Positions 16,276-25,873 of a stretch of DNA of 50,984 bases are shown here, piece by piece. Position numbers and translations under genes: made by a program. Within the stretch, counting starts at the first letter, position 1. Each line of letters starts with the position of its first letter. The DNA is taken from the NCBI GenBank assembly GCA_910586555.1, contig CAJUJY010000024.1, positions 1 to 50,984 on the forward strand, given 5' to 3'. Under the pieces are notes generated by a model that worked only from the letters and a program-made list of their open reading frames with translations, did no database searches and was not told the DNA's origin. Source of the stretch: an uncultured Lachnospiraceae bacterium (GTDB lineage: Bacteria; Bacillota; Clostridia; Lachnospirales; Lachnospiraceae).

Positions 16276-16707
16276 ATGGAAAATAATAAAATAGAAAGCA
16301 GGGTATATTATACGCTGCCAGATGAGGCTGTTTTAATACGGCAGGAAGTATTTGTTAATGAACAGGGGTTTAAAGAGGAGTTTGACAGTACTGATAAGGA
16401 AGCTGTGCATATTGTTTTATTTGATGGGAATGTACCTGTGGCAACATGCCGTTTTTTTAAAGATAATGAAGAAGATACATATATTATAGGGCGTGTTGCT
16501 GTAATTAATGCTTACAGGGGACAGAATCTTGGTTCTTTTATACTGGAAAAAGCCTGCCAGCTTATAAAGGAAGCAGGTGGCAAAAAAATCTGCCTCCATT
16601 CACAGAAACGTGTAAAAGATTTTTATGAAAAACAGGGTTATTGTATGTATGGTGATGAAGATTTAGATGAGGGCTGCCCACATGTATGGTTATATAAAGA
16701 AATCTAA
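16276..16707 (+). CDS. GNAT family N-acetyltransferase
   Basis: 143 aa from ATG 16276, chosen for CAGGGGG 5 nt upstream; an in-frame ATG at 16219 has no site. The fold is a single GNAT domain of the ElaA/YjcF type. IRQEVFVNEQGF forms the first helix, IIGRVAVINAYRGQNLGSFIL carries the acetyl-CoA loop (Arg-Gly-Gln-Asn-Leu-Gly), and VKDFYEKQGYCMYGDE the C-terminal strand-helix. Substrate unknown. It lies on the same transcript as the Uma2 gene and is followed by a terminator. Confidence 0.85.
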   Translation: MENNKIESRVYYTLPDEAVLIRQEVFVNEQGFKEEFDSTDKEAVHIVLFDGNVPVATCRFFKDNEEDTYIIGRVAVINAYRGQNLGSFILEKACQLIKEAGGKKICLHSQKRVKDFYEKQGYCMYGDEDLDEGCPHVWLYKEI

Positions 16708-16710
16708 AAA

Positions 16711-16730
16711 ATGGGACGTTACCGTCCCAT
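16711..16730 (+). terminator. Bidirectional terminator
   Basis: ATGGGACG (16711-16718), loop TTAC, CGTCCCAT (16723-16730), with A-rich sequence before and TTTTA after. It separates the acetyltransferase gene from the convergent GH51 pseudogene. Confidence 0.75.
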
Positions 16731-16755
16731 TTTAGCCATTTGTATATGCAGAATT

Positions 16756-18578
16756 TTAAAGCAATCTCTTGTGTTTACCCGTTGGCAAAATAACCTTGTT
16801 GCCACTTTGTGGTATTACTGTGCCTGCAAGCTGGTCTGATTTTTTGCCGCCACTTACTTTTTGCAGGCAGGAAGTTGTATTATTCCAGCCGCCGATATTC
16901 CAGAAATAGTTGTCTTGTTTTCCCTGTACTGCAAATGGGATTACAAACCCTTCTGAACCGCCTGTTTTTACTGCATCTATTGTATATGTATAATTTTTCC
17001 AGTTTTTGCTTCCAAAGTATGCAACTGTTCCTGTAGAAGCATAATTAACTGTATTGGCAGAGGTACTTGACTGTACAAGTTCCCCGTTTTTGACTTTCCA
17101 GCTTCCATCTGTAGCTTTATCCCATTTTTCTTCAAATTCATCTTTTGAAAAGTCATCAAAAGCAAGAACCTGCCCGGTTTCATTGTCTGTAATCTTTACA
17201 TTGTCAAACTTTGCAGAGGTGTTCCATGTACCAGCACCAATTTTGCCAGCAAATGGGTTTTCTGGTATTTTTGCACCTGAAAGTTCTGATTTTAGAAGTG
17301 AAGTACCTGCATTTGTTGCAAACAGCTTCTGCATATAATAGTTTGTTGAGCATGTTGAAGTGTGGTTATTAAACCAGATTAAATCTGGTGCCCAGTGGAG
17401 TGCTGTAAGATTGCCAAAAAGTGGCGCATATGCTGCAATTCTTACAATATCCCCGTTTCTTTCAAGCCCTGTCATATATGCTGCTTCTGCAAGTGCTGCT
17501 TCAAGCCTGTTAGACCTTGCAGCGTATTCACCTAAAAATACATCTATGCCGCCATATCCAGTGCAATTTTTCCTTTTGGAATAGTCAGCCTTAATGAGAT
17601 ATCTTTATATTTTGTAACTAAAGATTTAAGAGTAAGCCCATACTTTTTCCATTCACCTGTAACTGCACTTATATTACCACTTGCAACAGAAGTTTCCCCA
17701 TCCATAATATCTACATTTATGCTGCCTGTATAACCATCAAGCCCTTTTGCATAAACTGAAAATTTATAAGATGCCCCTTCATTTACAGCCATGCCGTCAA
17801 GAAATCCTGTATTTGCAATTCCTGCATTTTTAGATGACTGGTTATCAATTACAATATAATTTGGGTTATTTGCATTAAGGCAGCCTGCTTTATCGTCTTT
17901 TATAACCTCTGCTTTAACATCGCCAACATCACTCCAGGCATGTTTTTCATTACCAGCAGCAAGTTTTGTAAATTCAAATGAACGGTTCTGTACCATTTCT
18001 GCATATAAACCGCCATCTGCTGCAAAGTTAATATCTTCAATGAAAATTCCATAAAGCAGGCCACTTATATTATGTACTTTAACTGAAGCATCAATGTTTA
18101 GTGCATAGTTGCTCTTTTCTTTATTATAGGCAGAAACTTCACCGCCTGTACCATAAACTACAGGTTCTTTTGTTGGTGCAGGGGTTTCTGTATCAACATA
18201 AGGTTCACCCTTTACTGTTACTTTGCATGAAAGTTTTTTTTATGTAAACTGTGAAGCACCTTTTGCCTTGTATTTTACAGTTGCATTTACAACAGTGCTG
18301 CCCTTTTTAATGCCTTTTACAACACCTTTAGAACTTACTGTGGCAATTTTTTTATCTTTAGATACCCAGGTAACTTTTTTAGTGCTTGCAACGTTTTTCT
18401 TAACCACCTTTAAAGCAGCTTTTTTTCCTTTAGTTATGGAAACAGAACTTTTATTTAGCTTTACAACAGGCTTTGTGGCAGCATCTGCAACCTGGCCTAT
18501 GTTTCCTGTCCCGCCTTGGGACATTATAAGCGCCAGGGCAAGACATGCTGCCACAGGTTTCCTAAAAAATTTATCCAT
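16756..18578 (-). pseudogene. Decayed secreted GH51 alpha-L-arabinofuranosidase with Ig-like domain
   Basis: Read leftwards from ATG 18578: signal peptide (PVAACLALALIMSQG), a Big_2 Ig-like domain (VVKLNKSSVSITKGKK to GVVKGIKKGSTVV), then an in-frame TAA (18240-18242). The same frame continues through KEPVVYGTGGEVSAY to GLLYGIFIEDINFAADGG and MVQNRSFEF, the conserved start of GH51. At about 17545 the reading jumps to another frame, DVFLGEYAARSNRLEAALAE, the late part of GH51. The whole catalytic barrel with both Glu residues is missing, about 400-500 residues by family comparison. The C-terminal module (NYFWNIGGWNNTT) is cut short before 16756. So it carries one nonsense codon, one large frameshifting deletion and probably a 3' truncation. 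It once degraded arabinan or arabinoxylan outside the cell. Confidence 0.85.
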
Positions 18579-18782
18579 AAAATCCTTTCCCTCTATTTAA
18601 ATTTTTGACCTATTCTGCTATAATATAAACAGGACAGGCAACTTCATGTAAACAACGCTAGCGTATGCTGTTACAAGATATTTTAACAAATTAACACTAT
18701 ATGGTCTATGATATTAGCCGTTAATTTTTTGATATTTTCCGTTTTTTGGATTGTTTTTGCAGGGAAAGGAAAAAGTATAAGC

Positions 18783-19559
18783 ATGATTACAGTAAGGGCA
18801 ATAGGGTACCAGTTCCATAATTATTTTGGGGTGGATATTAACAGGACAAATGGTTCTGGTGATTTTCTTTTATTATATTTAAGGACACCGACTGAAGTGA
18901 TGATACATAACCAGTTTAAAAATATACCTGCTGGTACTTTTATACTGTATAAAAAAGGAAGTCCCCAGATTTATAAAAAAACTGACAGCTGTTTTATAAA
19001 TGACTGGATACATTTTGAAATTGAACCATATGACAATTTTTTTGAAAAACTGGAAATACCATTTTGTACACCTGTTTCATTTATTAATAATAAGATTATT
19101 ACTGATTTAATAGCCGATTTATATATAGAATTTTTCAATGAAGGCAGCCAGCATGAATATATTATGGACAGTAAAATGCGTGTGCTGTTCCATAAATTTA
19201 GTGATATGTATAAATCACTTTTAATTGGCGGCACATCTTATGGCAAATATTTTGATGAACTGTCCCAGATACGCCAGAGTATACATAATTACCAGTATGT
19301 GCCAGGCGGTGCAGATGAAATTGCAAAAAAGCTTAATATAAGTACATCTTACTTCCAGCATATATATAAAAAACTTTTCGGCGTACCAGTAAACCAGGAT
19401 ATAATAAAAGGCAGGATAGAACATGCTGCACGCCTGCTTATGGAAACAGACGCTTCTGTTTCTGAAATTGCAGAACTGTGCGGTTATGAAAACCTGGAAC
19501 ACTTTTCAAGGCAGTTTAAAAAAATAAAAAGGGTATCACCACAAAAATACAGGAAGTGA
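18783..19559 (+). CDS. AraC-family regulator
   Basis: About 258 aa if started at ATG 18783, where the recognisable domain begins (MITVRAIGYQFHNYFGVD). A longer start at 18708 adds a hydrophobic stretch with no family match, and neither has an ideal ribosome site (GGAAAGG is 14 nt away). The N-terminal ligand domain contains IPAGTFILYKKGSPQ. The C-terminal double HTH shows EIAKKLNISTSYFQHIYKKL and SEIAELCGYENLEHFSRQF, ending RVSPQKYRK. It is divergent from the dead arabinofuranosidase gene, of which it was probably the local activator, and still looks intact. Confidence 0.8.
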   Translation: MITVRAIGYQFHNYFGVDINRTNGSGDFLLLYLRTPTEVMIHNQFKNIPAGTFILYKKGSPQIYKKTDSCFINDWIHFEIEPYDNFFEKLEIPFCTPVSFINNKIITDLIADLYIEFFNEGSQHEYIMDSKMRVLFHKFSDMYKSLLIGGTSYGKYFDELSQIRQSIHNYQYVPGGADEIAKKLNISTSYFQHIYKKLFGVPVNQDIIKGRIEHAARLLMETDASVSEIAELCGYENLEHFSRQFKKIKRVSPQKYRK

Positions 19560-19565
19560 TACCCT
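19530..19565 (+). terminator. Terminator hairpin overlapping the AraC stop codon
   Basis: AGGGTATCAC (19530-19539) pairs perfectly with GTGATACCCT (19556-19565). The TGA stop lies inside the 3' arm. It separates the gene from convergent fbp 40 bp on. Confidence 0.65.
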
Positions 19566-19604
19566 GTAAATATTTTAAGCCCTTTCTTTGTAAAATTTAA
19601 TATA

Positions 19605-21470
19605 TCAGTCATAGTAGTTTAATAACTGTTTTAAATCACTGATATATGCCATAATATTTTTACCATCATCTGTATCTCTTACAAGTATACGCGATTTTTC
19701 AGTTTCTACAAGCTGTGATTCTGATTTTATATCTTTATTCTGGCTTAGTGCATGGTATACGCTTTCAAATGGCTGGTGTGCTTTCAGCCTTAGCCCGTGT
19801 GAATTATAAATAAGGGTATATCCTGCAATTCCTGTTGTTTCATGGTAATTTTTGCAAAACCCGCCATCTATTACCATAAGTTTTCCATTTGCCCTTATTG
19901 GCTGCTCCCCTTCGATTGTTTTTACAGGTGTGTGGCCATTTATTATATGTGACATATTAGAATAAAGCCCAAATTCGCGTAAAATCATATTACAGGTTTT
20001 TTCTTCTTTGTAGTACTGGTAATAAGGATTTGTTTCTTCATGCCATGTACTTTTATCGTCTACAAATGTACGTTCAAATGTTTTTAAATTCCTGCCGCAA
20101 AGTGGTGATTTCCTGCCTGCCCACAGATACCACATAAAATCTTTTGCATCACTGCCATGTGTGCTGTAATATGCTTTTCTTGCCATTTTATCGGCATAAT
20201 CAAGGTAAGATTTACCTTTGTAAATTTCATCTTCCATTTGTACACCTTCAAAATTCCCTGTGTTATCCATAGGTATACAGCCATGGTATAAAAGGTTGCC
20301 GTTATATATGCGGTACATGCTACCTTTTTCATATAAAAATTTTATATGTGACTGTAATCTTACACTGTTTAAAAATGCTGCTTTAATTTCTTCCATAACA
20401 GCACTTTCCCCATCTGATAAATCGTAAGGGTTTTCCCTGTCAATAGTAGGAAATTCCATATCATTCATTTTATAATTAATGCCATCTATTAAAACCTCTC
20501 CGGTTTCAAAGTTAATTTTATGTAAAAATATCCTGTCATCCATTCCATATTCACTATGCCGCCTGATAATGCTTCCTTCAAGCTTAAACAGTATAACAGA
20601 AATTGCTTTTAATGCTGCCTCCATAGGGTTTAAGGAAGGGTATGCCTGTACAGCAAACAAAGCAAGTGAACGCAGGCTTATGCCATAGCCGCTTTCAAGT
20701 ATTTCTGTATTTTTGTATTTTAAATTATTACGTATAACATTGGCAATACATGCAAGGCTGCCTGAGGCTGCACCCATCCATAAAATATCGTGGTTGCCCC
20801 ATTCAATGTCAAGTGAATGGTAGCCTTGCAAAAGGTCAAGTATTTTATCAGCATATGGCCCTCTGTCGAATATGTCGCCTACAATATGTAAATGGTCTAC
20901 TGCAAGCTGTTTAATTAAACCTGCAAGTGCCACAATAAATTCACCAGCATTCTCAATATCTAAAATTGTATCAATAATTTTGCTATGGTATAGAACCTGG
21001 TTGTCGTCTTCATCTTTCTGCACATGCAGAAGTTCGTCAATTATATATGAAAACTCACCAGGCATTGCTTTCCTGACTTTTGACCTTGTATATTTAGATG
21101 ACAGCAGTTTTGCAATTTCAATAAGCTGGTTTAAAACCATGCGGTACCAGTCATCTGTTAAAACATCTTTTTTGCGTAACATTGCAAGCTTTTCTCTTGG
21201 ATAATAAATTAATGTGCAGATTTCCTGCTGTTCAAAATCTGTAAGGGTATCACCAAATAAAAGGTGTACTTTTTCCCTTACAACACCTGAACAGTTATTT
21301 AAAATATGGTAAAATGCTTCATACTCACCATGCAGGTCACTCATGAAATGTTCTGTGCCCTTAGGAAGGTTTAAAATTGCACTAAGGTTAATGATTTCCC
21401 TGCATACTGCCTGTTTGGAAGGAAACTTTTCCGCAAGCAGTTTTATATATTTTTTATCATTTAATTCCAT
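19605..21470 (-). CDS. fbp: Fructose-1,6-bisphosphatase class III
   Basis: 621 aa from ATG 21470 (GGAGGAG upstream; an upstream in-frame start lacks a site). It removes the 1-phosphate of fructose-1,6-bisphosphate in gluconeogenesis. Class III enzymes of Firmicutes are about 640 aa with a calcineurin-like metal site. Visible are MSDLHGEYEAF, IVGDIFDRGPYADKI, EWGNHDILWMGA and IINGHTPVKTIEGEQP. It is downstream of ptsI in the same direction, but a terminator lies between (21569-21609), so it likely has its own promoter. Confidence 0.95.
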   Translation of the reverse strand: MELNDKKYIKLLAEKFPSKQAVCREIINLSAILNLPKGTEHFMSDLHGEYEAFYHILNNCSGVVREKVHLLFGDTLTDFEQQEICTLIYYPREKLAMLRKKDVLTDDWYRMVLNQLIEIAKLLSSKYTRSKVRKAMPGEFSYIIDELLHVQKDEDDNQVLYHSKIIDTILDIENAGEFIVALAGLIKQLAVDHLHIVGDIFDRGPYADKILDLLQGYHSLDIEWGNHDILWMGAASGSLACIANVIRNNLKYKNTEILESGYGISLRSLALFAVQAYPSLNPMEAALKAISVILFKLEGSIIRRHSEYGMDDRIFLHKINFETGEVLIDGINYKMNDMEFPTIDRENPYDLSDGESAVMEEIKAAFLNSVRLQSHIKFLYEKGSMYRIYNGNLLYHGCIPMDNTGNFEGVQMEDEIYKGKSYLDYADKMARKAYYSTHGSDAKDFMWYLWAGRKSPLCGRNLKTFERTFVDDKSTWHEETNPYYQYYKEEKTCNMILREFGLYSNMSHIINGHTPVKTIEGEQPIRANGKLMVIDGGFCKNYHETTGIAGYTLIYNSHGLRLKAHQPFESVYHALSQNKDIKSESQLVETEKSRILVRDTDDGKNIMAYISDLKQLLNYYD

Positions 21471-21568
21471 ATATAAACTCCTCCAAAGTGAAAAATATAA
21501 ATATGTTTTATCACATCTGCTATTTAAAATCAATGGGCAATTACAGTTATTCTATGGTTAAAAGTTTA

Positions 21569-21609
21569 ATACAGGCAGATTCCCAGAGCTCCTGGAAACC
21601 TGCCTGTAT
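21569..21609 (-). terminator. Terminator of the PTS/ptsI operon
   Basis: ATACAGGCAG (21569-21578) and CTGCCTGTAT (21600-21609) pair over 10 bp, with an inner imperfect TTCCCAG/CCTGGAA pairing. On the minus strand TTAAACTTTT follows. Confidence 0.7.
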
Positions 21610-21638
21610 TGTAAATATAAAATAAATTTTTATTATAA

Positions 21639-23252
21639 TTAGATAACACCTGTAAGTTTTAGCAGTTCTTCCCTTATATAATCAATGCTTCCTGCGGACA
21701 TGCTAAATTCATCAAGGCCATATTCCAGCAAAATTTTTGTTGCGTTTATATCACCTGCCATTTCACCACACATGCCAATTTTAATATTTTCTTTATGGCC
21801 TGCATTTATAATATGTTTTATGGCGTTAAGCACTGCCGGGTGGAAGTAGGAATATTTATCTGCAATTTTTTTATTGCCCCTGTCTACGGCAAGAAGGTAC
21901 TGTGTAAGGTCATTTGTGCCTATACTAAAGAAGTCTGCTTCCTTTGCAAATTCTTCTGCAAGTATTACACTTGCTGGTGTTTCCATCATCATTCCTGTTT
22001 CTATGTCTTCACAGAATGATATACCCTCTTTACGCAGTTCCTGTTTGCACTCTTCTACAACTGCCTTTGCTTCTTTTAATTCTTCTATTGATATAATCAT
22101 AGGGAACATTATACGCACATTGCCAAATGCACTTGCACGCAGTATTGCACGTAACTGTTCTTTAAACATTTCTTTCATGTCAAGTGATATGCGGATTGCC
22201 CTCCAGCCAAGGAATGGATTGTCTTCCTTTTCAAATTCAAAATATGGAAGTTCTTTATCGCCCCCGATGTCAAGTGTGCGTATTGTAAGTTCTGAAGGAC
22301 AAAGCATGGCAGCACGTTTATATACTTCAAACTGTTCCTCTTCTGTTGGGAAGTGTGTATTTTCCATATACAAAAGCTCGCTCCTGAAAAGCCCCACTCC
22401 ATCCATTTTGACAGGAAGTGCTTTTTCTATGTCTTCTGCATTTCCTACATTAACGCAGAGGGAAATTTTCTTTCCTTCTTTTGTAACTACAGAATGATCC
22501 CTTAACTTTTCAAGACGCAGCTTTTCATTCTCAAATTCCTGCTGTTTCTGTTTGTATTCATTTAACACATCTTCTTCTGGAGAAATTACAATAATGCCTT
22601 TGCCTGCGTCCATGCAGGCTATATCCCCTGTATTTAATTTGTTAAATATGCCTTTTACCCCTACAAGTGCAGGAATACCCATATTTTTAGCAATTATTGA
22701 AACATGGCTTGTAACGCCGCCCTCTTCTGTAACAATTCCTTTTACATAATCTGTATTGATTTTAACTGTATCTGATGGAAATAAATCTTTTGCAAGTATT
22801 ATTACCTCTTCTTTAATATTTCCTATATCTGGAAGTGGTACACCTTTAAGCTGAGCCATAAGGCGTTTGCCAACATCATATATATCTGAGGCACGTTCTT
22901 TCATATATTCATCGTCCATCATTTCAAAAACTGATGCAACTTCGGAAATTGCTTCGTCCACCGCACTTTCTGCATTGTCGGAATTATTATTTATTTTGCT
23001 TTTTACACTATCCTCCAGTGTAAAATCCATAACCATTTCCAGATGTGCAGAAAATATTTCATTGGTGGCTGCAAGTTCTTCAAGTTCTTTACGTACACAT
23101 TCCCTTGCATTAAGGAATTTGCCAATATGTTCTTCTTTATCCTGCTCTCCTATTTTATCCTGCACAGGTTTTAAATCCATTTCTTCATATTTGTAAATCT
23201 TTGAAATTGCAATTCCCCTTGATGCTGTTTTTTCAACATATATTTTTTCCAT
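21639..23252 (-). CDS. ptsI: PTS enzyme I (phosphoenolpyruvate-protein phosphotransferase)
   Basis: 537 aa from ATG 23252. An ATG four codons earlier (23264) lies one base after AAGGG, too close to serve. Enzyme I takes phosphate from PEP and passes it to HPr. Visible are the swivelling-domain His in GGVTSHVSIIAKNMGIPA, the PEP-site FRSELLYM, FPMIIS, SIGTNDLTQYLLAVDR and GMCGEMAGD with the C-terminal Cys. It is slightly short for the family (about 570 aa) but all active-site motifs are present. It directly follows ptsH. Its leader and start codon are part of a dispersed 35-bp element. Confidence 0.95.
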   Translation of the reverse strand: MEKIYVEKTASRGIAISKIYKYEEMDLKPVQDKIGEQDKEEHIGKFLNARECVRKELEELAATNEIFSAHLEMVMDFTLEDSVKSKINNNSDNAESAVDEAISEVASVFEMMDDEYMKERASDIYDVGKRLMAQLKGVPLPDIGNIKEEVIILAKDLFPSDTVKINTDYVKGIVTEEGGVTSHVSIIAKNMGIPALVGVKGIFNKLNTGDIACMDAGKGIIVISPEEDVLNEYKQKQQEFENEKLRLEKLRDHSVVTKEGKKISLCVNVGNAEDIEKALPVKMDGVGLFRSELLYMENTHFPTEEEQFEVYKRAAMLCPSELTIRTLDIGGDKELPYFEFEKEDNPFLGWRAIRISLDMKEMFKEQLRAILRASAFGNVRIMFPMIISIEELKEAKAVVEECKQELRKEGISFCEDIETGMMMETPASVILAEEFAKEADFFSIGTNDLTQYLLAVDRGNKKIADKYSYFHPAVLNAIKHIINAGHKENIKIGMCGEMAGDINATKILLEYGLDEFSMSAGSIDYIREELLKLTGVI

Positions 23253-23285
23253 AAAAATACCCATGCCCTTCTATTGCCAGCAGGC
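23251..23285 (-). repeat. 35-bp dispersed leader element, copy A (ptsI)
   Basis: 31 of 35 positions match the copy at 28606-28640. It starts GCCTGCTGGCA on the minus strand, continues AGAAGGGCATGGGTATTTTT, and its last two bases are the AT of the ptsI start codon. Confidence 0.8.
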
Positions 23286-23312
23286 TGTGCCCGCATTGTG
23301 AAAACTGCTGTT

Positions 23313-23576
23313 TTATTCTCCAAGGCCGCTTTCAATAAGTTCTGTAATTTTCTTTAAATCTGCTTCTTCATTTTCACCATCACACTGTACTTCTATTTCA
23401 GTACCTTTTTTAAGTGCTGCTGCCATAAGGTTTAATATGCTTTTGGGCTGTATTTTCTTCTCACCATGTATAATTAACACTTCTGAGGAACACTCTGTTG
23501 CTGCCTTTGATAAAATTGATGCAGGCCTTGCATGTACCCCTGAAGGGTTTATAATTGTAACTTTTTTTGATACCAT
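23313..23576 (-). CDS. ptsH: PTS phosphocarrier protein HPr
   Basis: 87 aa. The active His is in SGVHARPAS. The regulatory Ser site, PKSILNLMAAALKKG, keeps the Ser that HPr kinase phosphorylates, so the protein could both transfer phosphate and act in catabolite control. AGGAGG lies before the ATG. Here ptsH sits inside a sugar operon next to ptsI. Confidence 0.95.
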   Translation of the reverse strand: MVSKKVTIINPSGVHARPASILSKAATECSSEVLIIHGEKKIQPKSILNLMAAALKKGTEIEVQCDGENEEADLKKITELIESGLGE

Positions 23577-23619
23577 AATAATCCTCCTTTACTCCATACA
23601 ATAACAATAGGCTGTAGTT

Positions 23620-24891
23620 TTATATGCCTGCTTCAACTCCAAAATGCCTGAATAAGATTTTCTCTGCCTCTACATTCCAAAGACCCCTGTTTTTCTTACA
23701 TGCTTCGTCAAGCTCCTTAAATAACGGGTCTGTTTTTCCTAATTCCCCAAAGTCTTCTATTGCTGTAAGTGGCATATTAAACTGTGTGTATGTCAGTTTT
23801 TTGCCGCCTGGGATATTTGGCAGGTTTTTAGTTGTTTCTGCAATACAGTCAATTCCGCCTACATGTGTAACCATAACTGCCGGCTCAATTTTCCCTTTGG
23901 CAGCAAGTGTATTTGCTTCAATTAAATCATCATTATTGCCGCCTGTTGTGCCTACTATATGTGTGCTTATATAATGTACATTATAAAGGTTTACCTCACC
24001 CATAAACTGGCTGTCTGAAGGCCCTGCAAAGAAATTCATGCAGCCGTCAAATGCAAGAAGCTTATCTCCCATTTCTGCAACTTTGCGGTTAGGGATATAT
24101 ACAAATACATCATCATAACCTTTGCCTCCTGTAATATCACGCAGTTCTTTTACAGGGTCAGCCATATTTGCTGTATTTACATACATAAGTTCAACACCAT
24201 TTGCCTTTGCCTTTTCCTCTGGTATAACTTCCCCTGCCCTTGCAAGTTTTGCATCATCTATATCTGTTACCACAATCCTTTTTGGCTTATTTTCAAACTG
24301 TATTCCATAACTTATTGCACCAAGCCCCATTGGGCCGCAGCCGCCAAGGATAATAATGTCGCCGCCTTCTTTTGTACCGCCTGCAAGGTCATGGTTAATT
24401 TTATTGGTATGGTAATTGCCATGGTAGCCGCCTATAATGCAGCTCATAGGCTCACCAAGGGACGCTTCAAAGAAACTTTCACCTTCATATGGCATAAGGC
24501 ATCCAAGTTCCATTACTTCATGCGGTATAATGCAGTATGTGCATGCACCGCCGAAATATTCATAAGAATAGCCTGGTGAAGCAAGGCTTCCTTTATAATT
24601 AAGTGCAGGCTGCTGTGTGAAACGCATGCCAGGTTTAAACTGGTCTTTCCATTTTTCCCCAACTTCTACAATTATTCCTGCAAATTCATGCCCTATAATA
24701 ACAGGGTTTGTATCAATATTTTGTGGTGCCCTTTTATGCTTTTTGCCCTGCTGTAATAATTTATATGTTGACATGCATATACTGTCACTTATTACTTTTA
24801 CTAAAATTTCATCATCTTTAATTGCTGGAAGCTCAAACTCTTCAAGCCTTACATCCATAGCACCATACATCCTGACTGCCTTTGTTTTCAT
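23620..24891 (-). CDS. sorE: L-sorbose-1-phosphate reductase (zinc-type alcohol dehydrogenase family)
   Basis: 423 aa, a medium-chain dehydrogenase: KAVRMYGAMDVRLEEFELP start, Cys in SDSICMSTYKLLQQGKKH, GHEFAG, a long insert with QPALNYKGSLASPGYSYEYF, a Rossmann loop at GGCGPMGLGAISYG and KGYDDVFVYIP. The whole pattern agrees with SorE as I remember it from L-sorbose operons, where it reduces L-sorbose-1-phosphate to D-glucitol-6-phosphate with NADPH. It stands between the 1-phosphofructokinase-like gene and ptsH. A related ketose-1-phosphate substrate cannot be excluded. Confidence 0.8.
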   Translation of the reverse strand: MKTKAVRMYGAMDVRLEEFELPAIKDDEILVKVISDSICMSTYKLLQQGKKHKRAPQNIDTNPVIIGHEFAGIIVEVGEKWKDQFKPGMRFTQQPALNYKGSLASPGYSYEYFGGACTYCIIPHEVMELGCLMPYEGESFFEASLGEPMSCIIGGYHGNYHTNKINHDLAGGTKEGGDIIILGGCGPMGLGAISYGIQFENKPKRIVVTDIDDAKLARAGEVIPEEKAKANGVELMYVNTANMADPVKELRDITGGKGYDDVFVYIPNRKVAEMGDKLLAFDGCMNFFAGPSDSQFMGEVNLYNVHYISTHIVGTTGGNNDDLIEANTLAAKGKIEPAVMVTHVGGIDCIAETTKNLPNIPGGKKLTYTQFNMPLTAIEDFGELGKTDPLFKELDEACKKNRGLWNVEAEKILFRHFGVEAGI

Positions 24892-24915
24892 ATTTTCCCT
24901 CTTTTCTATGTTATA

Positions 24916-25848
24916 TTAATCTATCTGTTCTAACACTACATCTTCTTTTAATTTCATTACAAGATCTTTTTCTGGCGGCTTTGTACCTATTGTAGTTACT
25001 GCGCCTGCTGATGTAGCAATACCAAGTTTTAATGTTTCATCATTGTCCATGCCATTTTCATATGCAAATGAAAGTGCTGCTACCATTGCATCACCTGCAC
25101 CAACTGTAGAATGTGCCTTTACAGAAAGTGCCTGGGCTTTTGCCTCATAATCTTTCTTTAAAAGCATTGCACCACATTTGCCCATTGAAACTGCAACTGT
25201 GCCAATACCTTCTTTTATAAGCCTTCTTGCAATACCTGCTATCTCCTGTTCTGAAGCTTTATAATCAAATTTTGCATATTCTTCAAGTTCAAGCCTGTTT
25301 GGTTTAATAATATCAGGCAGCGCCCTAAGCCCGTTCCTGAAAAGTTCCCCGTCTGCATCTAAAAGGACTGTTGCACCTTTTTTATGTACAAGGTTTATTA
25401 TATCTGCATAGATATTTTTATCCATTCCATTAGGTACGCTTCCTGCCAGTACAAATAATGTATCCTTTCCTGCATAACCATCAAGCTTATCCATAAGCTC
25501 CTTTAATTCCTGTTCTGATGGCACTGCCCCTGGTTCGTTAAGCTCTGTGACCATTCCATTTTCTTCAAATACTTTTGTATTTGTCCTGGTTTCACCATTA
25601 ATCCATACAAAATCATTCTGTATTCCTTTTTCATCAAGCACGTTTTTAATAGTCCGTCCTGCATTGCCTGCAAGAAACCCTGTTGCAATGCTTTTGCCGC
25701 CAAGTTCATATATTGTTTTTGAAACGTTAATGCCCTTGCCGCCAGCATCATATTCAACTTTACTGATACGGTTTAGCCCGCCTTGTTGCAGGCAGCAAAT
25801 TTCAACTGTTTTATCAATAGCTGGATTCATTGTTACTGTTACTATCAC
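24916..25848 (-). CDS. 1-phosphofructokinase-like PfkB sugar kinase
   Basis: About 310 aa from GTG 25848, 8 nt after GGAGG; the ATG two codons earlier is too near that site. It shows the PfkB-family VTMNPAIDKT start, the ribokinase-type glycine motif DAGGKGINVSKTI, and the C-terminal catalytic HSTVGAGDAMVAALSFA. VTMNPAID and the lack of an EIIA fusion fit FruK/LacC-type kinases, which phosphorylate fructose-1-phosphate or tagatose-6-phosphate. It lies 25 bp after the EIIA stop and 24 bp before the reductase gene. With PTS partners, a sugar-1-phosphate product of the PTS is the likely substrate. Confidence 0.85.
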   Translation of the reverse strand: MIVTVTMNPAIDKTVEICCLQQGGLNRISKVEYDAGGKGINVSKTIYELGGKSIATGFLAGNAGRTIKNVLDEKGIQNDFVWINGETRTNTKVFEENGMVTELNEPGAVPSEQELKELMDKLDGYAGKDTLFVLAGSVPNGMDKNIYADIINLVHKKGATVLLDADGELFRNGLRALPDIIKPNRLELEEYAKFDYKASEQEIAGIARRLIKEGIGTVAVSMGKCGAMLLKKDYEAKAQALSVKAHSTVGAGDAMVAALSFAYENGMDNDETLKLGIATSAGAVTTIGTKPPEKDLVMKLKEDVVLEQID

Positions 25849-25873
25849 GTCCATGCCCTCCTTCCATAAAGGT

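Noticed and set aside
21874..22497. 207-codon plus-strand frame opposite ptsI
   Set aside because: Antisense shadow of a highly conserved enzyme; Ser/Ile-rich with no domain.
24916..25848. Fructose PTS operon (fruRKA)
   Set aside because: EIIA and EIIB are of mannitol type, EIIC is missing, and a SorE-like reductase is present; fructose is not specifically supported.
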